Assembly: GCA_030429565.1 (NCBI GenBank)
Contig: JAUIFE010000029.1
Span: forward strand, 42,163-106,162
Origin: Holophagae bacterium
GTDB lineage: Bacteria; Acidobacteriota; Holophagae; Acanthopleuribacterales; Acanthopleuribacteraceae
Direction of reading: 5' to 3'
Length of the DNA: 64,000 nucleotides
Below are positions 58,296 to 64,000 of the stretch, piece by piece; position 1 is the stretch's first letter, and the number at the start of each line of letters is the position of its first letter. Position numbers and translations under genes: made by a program. Under the pieces are notes generated by a model that was given only the letters and a program-made list of their open reading frames with translations, was not told where the DNA came from and did no database searches.

Positions 58296-59132
58296 ATGGG
58301 CCGGCCCTCTTTATCGAATGGTCTGGACGAAACACCAAAACGCACGACGGGCGTGTCGTTGAGGTTTCAGGTGGTGTTGAGACAAGAAGAGTCAGAGAGC
58401 GGATATGTATAAAAAAAGGGAAACTTTAAGATACAAGACAAAATTCCCATAGACCCTAAATTGTACGCTTTTCACGGGGCTTGGTTCAAGCCCGGCGTAA
58501 ACCAAGCCGGCGTTTTGTGATGTATGTAGGCAGAGCGAATGTTTCCGCGTACGCCGCACATGCCACCCAACACAGGTACAAAATTGATGCAACGCAAGCA
58601 GCCTGCCAATGCCGTCAAACACATTGAAACCAAGCAATTCAATAGCGCCGCCAAACCGTGAGACAACTTTGCGTTTTTTGTTTAAATAGACTGTCACCCT
58701 TCACGACAACAGACCATCAAAACCTGTTGCCAGGTCCTACCGCGACCACTCAAACAGCACCATCATTTTCACAAGCCCTTTAGGCGCAGCGACAACACCA
58801 AACCAGCCCAACAAACCCGCGTCAATTCAATCTTCAATCCCGGCATCGCTCATCTAGGCGTCGGCAACCCCGCATCGGCAATCAAAGTCCTCGAACAGGG
58901 TCTGGCTCTGGCTAAAACCAACGCCAACCAATAGGCATAAGCCCCGTTTTTGAACCTCAGCCGGCATGTACGCGCCAAGTACAGGTCGATTAGCTCTGGG
59001 CCGGCAACACAAAGCGAGCGGACCGCTACAAAATGCCTGGTAATCAGCGCGCCTAAATGATATCTGTATATCAATACAAAGAACAGTGCGGGCAACAACA
59101 ACCGCGCCGGCAAGCGTGAAAAAGGACGGCCA
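58296..59132. other. Long intergenic region
   Basis: 837 bases between divergent genes. Only doubtful short frames are present. TTTAAATAGACTGTCACC at 58681-58698 closely matches the sequence at 50825-50843 and belongs to a motif family found at other sites in this end of the window. No RNA gene or terminator recognised. Confidence 0.45.
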
Positions 59133-59843
59133 ATGACAAGCGAAAATAACCTCGTGTTTGACCAAACGATGGCACGAGAATACGACCAGCGTTTCCAAAA
59201 AATTGCCGCTATGCGGGAAGCGCTTCATCTATGCATCAAAATCCTTTGCCAGGATGCACCGGAAGCCGCGCGTGTCTTGGTGGTCGGCGCCGGCACCGGT
59301 CTTGAAATTGCGGATTTGGCAAAAGCGTTCCCCCGGTGGCGATTCACCGCCGTCGACCCTTCGCCGGACATGCTCGCCGTTTGTCGTCAGCGCTGTGAAA
59401 CCGAGGGCATCGAACCAAGGTGCGATTTTCACGAGGGTTATCTCAACACCATGCCCGCCACGGCGCCTTACGATATCGCTACCTCCTTGCTCGTCTCTCA
59501 TTTCATTACCGAGCCAACAGTCCGCCGCGGCTACTTCGAAGAAATTGCGGGACGCTTGCGGCCAGGCGGCCGGCTGATCAACGCGGATTTAGCCGCCGAC
59601 ATGGGCGCACCCGACTATCCGAAGCGGCTGGACGACTGGCTGGCAACGATGCGCTACAACGGCGCCACGCAAGAAAGTTTGGCCGAACTGCGCACTCTGC
59701 TCGGCACCAAGGTGGCCCTGCTTGCACCGGCGAAGGTTGCCGAACTCATCGCACAAGCGGGTTTCGCTGCGCCCACCGCCTTTTTCCAAGTCATGTTCAT
59801 GCACGCTTGGCACGCGCAAATCCCGCCGACGCCAACGCCGTGA
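59133..59843 (+). CDS. Class I SAM-dependent methyltransferase
   Basis: A 236-residue methyltransferase. Motif I is VLVVGAGTGLEIADLA (SAM binding), motif II the acidic TAVDPSPDMLAVC, and motif IV LLVSHF. The closing part is variable. Substrate unknown; the small-molecule type is likely. It is isolated between two non-coding stretches and has no operon partner. An AAAGGA site precedes the ATG. Confidence 0.88.
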   Translation: MTSENNLVFDQTMAREYDQRFQKIAAMREALHLCIKILCQDAPEAARVLVVGAGTGLEIADLAKAFPRWRFTAVDPSPDMLAVCRQRCETEGIEPRCDFHEGYLNTMPATAPYDIATSLLVSHFITEPTVRRGYFEEIAGRLRPGGRLINADLAADMGAPDYPKRLDDWLATMRYNGATQESLAELRTLLGTKVALLAPAKVAELIAQAGFAAPTAFFQVMFMHAWHAQIPPTPTP

Positions 59844-60174
59844 ACCCGGTGCATGCCCTCCAGGCTGATCTTCTCTAAGTCAGGAAAACAACCCTCGCTT
59901 GGGCCTCACAAGCCAAATAAACGCTGCTAGAAGTCTGTCACGATTCGCCCCTATCACCTGGCCACCCAACAATCAAACAATTCAAAATCAGATATTTATA
60001 AAAAAGAACAACAAATATCGCACGCAAAACCATCGCAGCCGGCAGCCGCACAAACGGGACACTGTGCAACCATTCTCACGTACATTTCTTCGAGCGCTGC
60101 TTGAGCAAGCATCTCGATTTGGTTCAAGGCCCCAGGAACCAACGCTCATTCCCACACACCTGGAGCCCCCCTTG
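59844..60174. other. Intergenic region with GTCTGTCAC motif
   Basis: 331 bases with no gene. AGAAGTCTGTCACGATT lies at 59929-59945, 86 bases after the methyltransferase stop. The part around 59975-60015 is AT-rich compared with its surroundings. Confidence 0.4.
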
Positions 60175-60627
60175 ATGTCTTTTCGTTTAATGGTTCTCGT
60201 CCTCTCTCTTTGGGCGGCGGTTCCCGTTACCGCACAGACGAATACTCCGACACCATCGACGGCACGGCTCGCAACCTTTCTGGACCAGTTCCAACAGCGA
60301 CACGACCTTGATAAGCTTCTTCAAACCAACAACTTCCGAAAGTCTGTCACCATCTATTCATCTTTTTACACTACTTCCAGGCCGGCCGGCTTTTCGACGT
60401 TTACACCCAAACAACCCGTCTTTCGCAATTCAAAACACGATCTTTCTCCACCTGTTGTGCTACAACGACTCAGGATTACGCTCGACGCACTGGGGACCCG
60501 CTCGGAGCGCGAAAGACCCGCTCGGAGCGCGAAAGACCCGCTCGGAGCGCGAAAGACCCGCTCGGAGCGCGCCTTCGGACCTATTAAGCCATTTAATGCC
60601 AATATGTTGAAGACTCGTTCATCCTGA
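60175..60627 (+). pseudogene. Truncated secreted-protein gene
   Basis: From an ATG at 60175 (GGAG site upstream) a good signal peptide is encoded (MSFRLMVLVLSLWAAVPVTAQ), then about 30 plausible residues (LATFLDQFQQRHDLDKLLQ). The frame then runs into AAGTCTGTCACCAT at 60340-60353, after which coding character is lost. The rest passes through a 20-base tandem repeat that shifts frame with each copy, and ends at 60627. It looks like the 5' end of a gene cut by an insertion or deletion at the motif. Confidence 0.5.
60495..60570 (+). repeat. 20-bp tandem repeat, 3.8 copies
   Basis: Unit GACCCGCTCGGAGCGCGAAA repeated at 60495, 60515, 60535 and 60555 without mismatch, the last lacking four bases. 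Each unit contains the hairpin-prone GCTCGGAGC. Confidence 0.95.
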
Positions 60628-60674
60628 GTTGCAAAAGACGGGCTAAGCCACTGCGTGAATCTCTTAGTTTCGGT

Positions 60675-61754
60675 TTAAGCCTGGCCGTCACCTTTGAGCG
60701 TGGCGAGGTCGATGACAAAGCGATAGCGCACGTCGCTGCGTTTCATGCGCTCGTAAGCTTCGCCGATGTTGCGAATATCGAGCATTTCAATATCGCAGCT
60801 AATGCCGTGCTCGGCGCAAAAGTTAAGCATTTCCTGAGTTTCCGGCATGCCGCCGATCGCTGAACCCATGATCGCGCGCCGGCCCAAAATCATCGGCAGA
60901 GCCTCGATTGGCGGGTTGAGCGGCGTTAACTGGCCCACCAACAGGTACTTACCCTCGACAGCCAGGCAGCTTAAATAGGGGTTTAGGTCGTGTTCCACCG
61001 GAACCGTGTCGAGAATGTAATTAAGTGTTCCGGCTGCTCGTTGCATTTGGTCGGCATCGCTTGAGACAACCACGTGGGTTGCACCATTGCGTTTGCCTTC
61101 CTCGATTTTGCCGGCGGAGCGCGTGAACAATGTGATCTCCGCACCCATCGCTTTTGCGAATTTGATCCCCATGTGGCCCAGCCCACCCATGCCGACCACG
61201 CCCACTTTGTCTCCGGGTTTGACGCCCACGTAACGCAGCGGCGAGTAAGTGGTGATGCCGGCACAGAGCAGTGGTGCAGCGGCTGCTGGATCAAGCTGGT
61301 CGGGCAGGTGGACGACAAAACGGTCACTGACGATCATGCTCTCAGAGTAACCGCCGTAGGTCAGCTTGCCGTCGTGACGGTCGACGCCGTTGTAGGTCCA
61401 AACGCCTTGGCTACAGTACTGTTCCAAACCGTTGTCGCAACTGCTGCAGGTACGACAGGAATCAACCAAACAACCGACGCCGACCATATCGCCTGCTTTG
61501 AATTGGGTCACCTGCTCGCCGACGGCGGTGACGCGGCCGATAATTTCGTGGCCTGGCACGACCGGGTAGTTGGTCATACCCCAGTCGTTTTCTACGAAAT
61601 GGATGTCGGTGTGGCACACGCCGCAATACAGTACTTCAATCGAAACATCATCCGGTCGGGGTTGGCGCGGTTGGTATTGCCAAGGCTCCGGTGTTTGGCC
61701 TTGTTCTTTGGCGGCATAGGCGCGAACGGTTGTGTTGGCTGTTTGGGTGCTCAT
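60675..61754 (-). CDS. Zinc-dependent NADP alcohol dehydrogenase (YahK/CAD type)
   Basis: A 359-residue medium-chain dehydrogenase. It has the catalytic zinc Cys in YCGVCHTDIH and the GHE motif, four structural-zinc Cys within about 20 residues (residues about 97-115), and the Rossmann motif GVVGMGGLGHMGIKFAKAMGAE, given here only as its GMGGLG core. Such enzymes reduce a broad range of aldehydes with NADPH. AGGAGG precedes the ATG at 61754. Divergent from an AraC regulator. Confidence 0.93.
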   Translation of the reverse strand: MSTQTANTTVRAYAAKEQGQTPEPWQYQPRQPRPDDVSIEVLYCGVCHTDIHFVENDWGMTNYPVVPGHEIIGRVTAVGEQVTQFKAGDMVGVGCLVDSCRTCSSCDNGLEQYCSQGVWTYNGVDRHDGKLTYGGYSESMIVSDRFVVHLPDQLDPAAAAPLLCAGITTYSPLRYVGVKPGDKVGVVGMGGLGHMGIKFAKAMGAEITLFTRSAGKIEEGKRNGATHVVVSSDADQMQRAAGTLNYILDTVPVEHDLNPYLSCLAVEGKYLLVGQLTPLNPPIEALPMILGRRAIMGSAIGGMPETQEMLNFCAEHGISCDIEMLDIRNIGEAYERMKRSDVRYRFVIDLATLKGDGQA

Positions 61755-61794
61755 CAATAGACCTCCTGATCATTTGGGTTTGCCCGCTGTTCGG

Positions 61795-61817
61795 TGGGTC
61801 CCATGATTAATGGGTCC
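61795..61817. promoter_or_regulatory. Candidate operator direct repeat upstream of adh
   Basis: TGGGTCC at 61795-61801 and 61811-61817, the surrounding CCATGA/CAATG also similar, repeat period 16 bases, 41-63 bases before the adh start. It could be a binding site for the divergently encoded AraC-type regulator. Confidence 0.4.
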
Positions 61818-62407
61818 AATGCAAGCAAAAGTGATAAAACAAAACTCTGGCACTACCTTGAATCAAGCGATTCTTGGAAATGGTTTGGGCTGAGATGCTA
61901 GAATCAGAAAACTTTGCCAAATGCGTCGTTGCGCTCGGGCGAGGCGCGTTCAAATCCCCTTCAAAGCTTTTTGAAACAGTTATTTGCTAGCATCTGTCAC
62001 AAAAATCACTTGGTAAAGCTTTAGCTAAGCTTCACCTCGCGAATGTTTTCTGGCATTAATTTATGGGAAAACTCAGGCGAGGGTGTATAACGATTCTCTT
62101 GAATTGTTGTAGGATTCTTTAATTGGAGGCATGTGCCTTCAGTTGCCCTGTTAATCCGACTTTTGCAATTTCAAACCCGAGATTTATCAAACGATTGAAG
62201 CGAAAGGGGTTAGAAGGCCCGATGGCCCACTGGAAGTGTGTCGATCGGGATGCGTAGCTGCGTCGAGCGTGAGGCTAACTCACTGCAGGCCAACAGGTTG
62301 GAGAAGACCATGCTTGAAATTGCGAAAGTTGGATTAAGCTCCTGGATGAAGCCTGAGGACCGCCACCGGAATTCTCTCGCCCGCATTTCTCACCAGCGTT
62401 CTGCTAG

Positions 62408-62528
62408 GCACGTGAAAACACTTGATATCCCGGCGCTTGCTCGGTCGAGTCGATTTCGACGTAGTGTTCCTACGCCTGTGCCGCCTCACGTTCGCAAGCC
62501 TTGGGCTTCGCGGTGCGTTTTCACGTGC
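62408..62528. repeat. Structured inverted-repeat region
   Basis: GCACGTGAAAAC at 62408-62419 pairs perfectly with GTTTTCACGTGC at 62517-62528. Smaller inverted pairs lie between them (GTCGA/TCGAC near 62443-62460, GCAAGCC/GGCTTCGC near 62494-62511). This could fold as a branched RNA or be the remnant of a mobile element. I cannot assign it. Confidence 0.5.
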
Positions 62529-62612
62529 TCGCGACGAAACCTGGTGAGAATTACGGGTGAGTCTGCGCTTATACCGGTTTTACCGGCCGTCAAATTGGGG
62601 AGGTAACAGCCA

Positions 62613-63536
62613 ATGAATCAACCGGACCTTCGTCCAACCACCTTAATCGCACCGCGACAGCTCGAGAAATTGGCGGGTCGTATCGCGGCACTGCTTACTA
62701 CTGACGGCCAAGATGAAGTCCAGCCGGGTGTGATTCTTCACCGACGCTCGAAAACGGGAGAACCTATTCACGGTGTGGTTGAACCTTCGCTTTGCATTAT
62801 TGCTCAGGGCGGGAAGAATGTGACCTTGGCCGGCGAGACATTTCACTACGATCCTGCCCATTATTTGATCTCGACGATGCAGCTCCCAATGGTGGGCATG
62901 GTAATGAATGCTTCAGAGCAAAATCCCTACTTGGGTTTGCAACTTGTGCTCGACCCCCAAATAGTGACGTCGGTCATTGCCGAAGCGGTTGGCGTCTCGT
63001 CACCCGGCAATGGTTGCCTCAAAGCTTTGGATGTGAGCCCGATCGACGTCAACTTATTGGACGCAGCCACTCGCTTGGTACAGTTGACCGAAGCGCCCGA
63101 CGATTACGCGGTTTTGGCGCCATTAATCAAACGTGAAATCATTTACTGGCTGCTGAAGGGCGCGCAAAGCGGTCGCTTACGCCACTTGGCGCGTTTGGGT
63201 GGTCAATCCCATCGGATGGCGGCAGCGGTTGCTTACCTCAAGCGGAACTTCAGTAAAGCCATTCGTATCAAAGACCTGGCCGATGAGCTGGGCATGAGCG
63301 CTTCCACCTTTCATGCCCATTTCAAGGCGGCGACGGCAATGAGCCCGATTCAGTTTCAGAAACAATTGCGTCTTCAGGAAGCGCGGCGCTTGATGCACAG
63401 CGAACGAATGAATGCTGCTGAAGCCGGTTTCCATGTGGGTTACGAAGATGCGTCGCATTTCAATCGCGAGTACAAACGCGAGTTTGGCCGACCGCCGAAA
63501 CAAGACATCGAACAATTGCAGCTCCGTTCAGTTTAG
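62613..63536 (+). CDS. AraC-family transcriptional regulator
   Basis: A 307-residue regulator. An AraC_N-type cupin domain (about residues 30-190, with HGVVEPSLCIIAQGGK and FHYDPAHYLIST) is followed by two helix-turn-helices (about 215-300, with IRIKDLADELGMSASTFHAHFK and AAEAGFHVGYEDASHFNREYKREFG, named here by their ends). GGGGAGG precedes the ATG. It is divergent from the alcohol dehydrogenase, the layout seen for YqhC and YqhD, so it likely activates adh when aldehydes accumulate; that is inference. Confidence 0.92.
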   Translation: MNQPDLRPTTLIAPRQLEKLAGRIAALLTTDGQDEVQPGVILHRRSKTGEPIHGVVEPSLCIIAQGGKNVTLAGETFHYDPAHYLISTMQLPMVGMVMNASEQNPYLGLQLVLDPQIVTSVIAEAVGVSSPGNGCLKALDVSPIDVNLLDAATRLVQLTEAPDDYAVLAPLIKREIIYWLLKGAQSGRLRHLARLGGQSHRMAAAVAYLKRNFSKAIRIKDLADELGMSASTFHAHFKAATAMSPIQFQKQLRLQEARRLMHSERMNAAEAGFHVGYEDASHFNREYKREFGRPPKQDIEQLQLRSV

Positions 63537-63622
63537 GTTACGGCCCAAATTCAGCACATTGCCGAATGTCGTTCGCCAGGATTGCCCAGGTTGAGTGCAA
63601 TTACGGCGGGCCGGCGGTGAAG

Positions 63623-63689
63623 TACTTCGGGAAGTCTGTCACCATTCTTGTCACTTCAAACCAAATACTTCGGGAAGTCTGTCACCATT
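63623..63689 (+). repeat. Two 24-bp direct repeats with GTCTGTCACC core
   Basis: A 24-base sequence beginning TACTTCGGGAAGTCTG is present at 63623-63646 and again, identical, at 63666-63689. Related shorter copies are at 59929, 60331, 58690 and 50834 in this window. Confidence 0.9.
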
Positions 63690-63738
63690 TTTCCCATTTT
63701 TCGCAAAACTTCAAGAAGCCGGTATTCCTAAACCTTCC

Positions 63739-63890
63739 TCAAACGACACGCCATTCGTAGGCGCCGATGTAGGTCAGTTGTGATGTCGAAGCTAAGCCGG
63801 CTTCAAATCCGCCAAAAGCTTCGCTCATGATGAGCACCATGATGTTCGAATCAGGTGGAACGAGGGATTTCACGGCTGGAAACGCTAGGC
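63739..63890 (-). pseudogene. 3' fragment of an unknown gene
   Basis: A minus-strand frame of about 50 codons ending in TGA at 63739-63741. It reads protein-like (VPPDSNIMVLIMSEAFGG, then AGLASTSQLTYIGAYEW) and is blocked upstream by a TAG inside GTGGGTCCC/TTTT repeat sequence. No Shine-Dalgarno site. Likely the C-terminal end of a gene broken by the adjacent repeat element. Confidence 0.35.
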
Positions 63891-63891
63891 T

Positions 63892-63938
63892 AAAAGGGAC
63901 CCACTAAAAAGGGTGGCGACAATCGAAAAGGGACCCAC
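63892..63938. repeat. Paired AAAAGGGACCCAC repeats
   Basis: The 13-base sequence occurs at 63892-63904 and 63926-63938, a 34-base period, with AAAAAGGGTGGCGAC between. Short repeated blocks like this are found inside the ends of IS21-type elements, but no transposase is visible before the window ends. Confidence 0.4.
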
Positions 63939-64000
63939 GCTAACCAAAAACCTGCTTTCTTTGGCATTGGGAATAAAGCTGAAGGAGGCAGATTGGGAGT

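Larger units (their letters stand above)
61755..62612. other. Intergenic region between adh and araC-type regulator
   Basis: 858 bases. It holds a direct repeat near the adh start (61795-61817) and a region of strong inverted repeats (62408-62528). An open frame at 62238-62606 has no family resemblance or Shine-Dalgarno site and is not annotated. Confidence 0.4.
63537..64000. other. Gene-poor right edge
   Basis: 464 bases downstream of the AraC-type gene. It contains two 24-bp direct repeats (63623-63689), a minus-strand gene fragment (63739-63890) and two AAAAGGGACCCAC repeats (63892-63938) that may mark the edge of an insertion sequence beyond the window. Confidence 0.45.

Noticed and set aside
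58392..58697. A 101-codon minus-strand frame beginning inside a GTGACAGTC motif
   Set aside because: The start lies in the recurring repeat motif, codon use is irregular and no family is apparent.
60495..60570. Tandem repeats as a CRISPR array
   Set aside because: The 20-base units are directly adjacent with no spacers, and no cas gene is in the window.
62238..62606. A 122-codon frame before the AraC-type gene
   Set aside because: Composition (runs of Arg, Ser, Pro) looks like translated non-coding structured DNA. There is no Shine-Dalgarno site, and it crosses a strong inverted repeat.

Overview
This is about 64 kb of a Gram-negative, probably aerobic bacterium with a GC content in the high fifties. 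The core genes (rpsA, metH, acs, bioA, xdh genes, alkB), the lipoprotein and signal-peptide proteins, and a DAHL-type sensor kinase suggest a free-living heterotroph. The gene mix is compatible with Acidobacteriota or a similar deep lineage. That placement is inference only, because no rRNA lies in the window.

Positions 1-50,300 are a dense, mostly vertical-looking chromosome made of short operons. In order they hold: a PH-domain membrane protein, a Nudix hydrolase and rpsA; a UbiA prenyltransferase and a divergent polysaccharide deacetylase; a flippase-like membrane protein; an orphan DAHL histidine kinase; a tRNA-binding protein coupled to an unknown gene; cardiolipin synthase; a LysM lytic transglycosylase; tRNA-His; alkB and a TIGR01777 epimerase; a lipoprotein and a small membrane protein; a coiled-coil protein; acs; an M14 peptidase; GNAT; a lone flagellin with a sigma-54 type promoter; metH divergent from bioA; an ECF sigma, putative anti-sigma and small periplasmic protein trio; hpt, a class IV aminotransferase and a DUF512 radical-SAM protein; tRNA-Pro, MerR and an IHF/HU protein; methionine aminopeptidase; a PLP decarboxylase; an SRPBCC protein with a decayed epimerase domain; an aminotransferase plus omega-amidase pair; a HAD phosphatase; and xdhA-xdhB-xdhC.

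Positions 50,300-64,000 are accessory in character: gene-poor, with long non-coding stretches, gene fragments, tandem and inverted repeats, and a recurring GTCTGTCACC-like motif that lies beside some of the broken genes. The main item is a 1533-residue Rhs protein with an unrecognised N-terminus and a 144-residue C-terminal tip that reads as a PIN-like nuclease toxin. It is followed after 2 nt by a small gene resembling DUF6210, the likely immunity protein. A large secreted protein, a methyltransferase and an alcohol dehydrogenase/AraC pair fill the rest.

Several gene starts differ from the longest open frame. They were chosen from visible Shine-Dalgarno sequences and family alignments, and each choice is noted in its entry.
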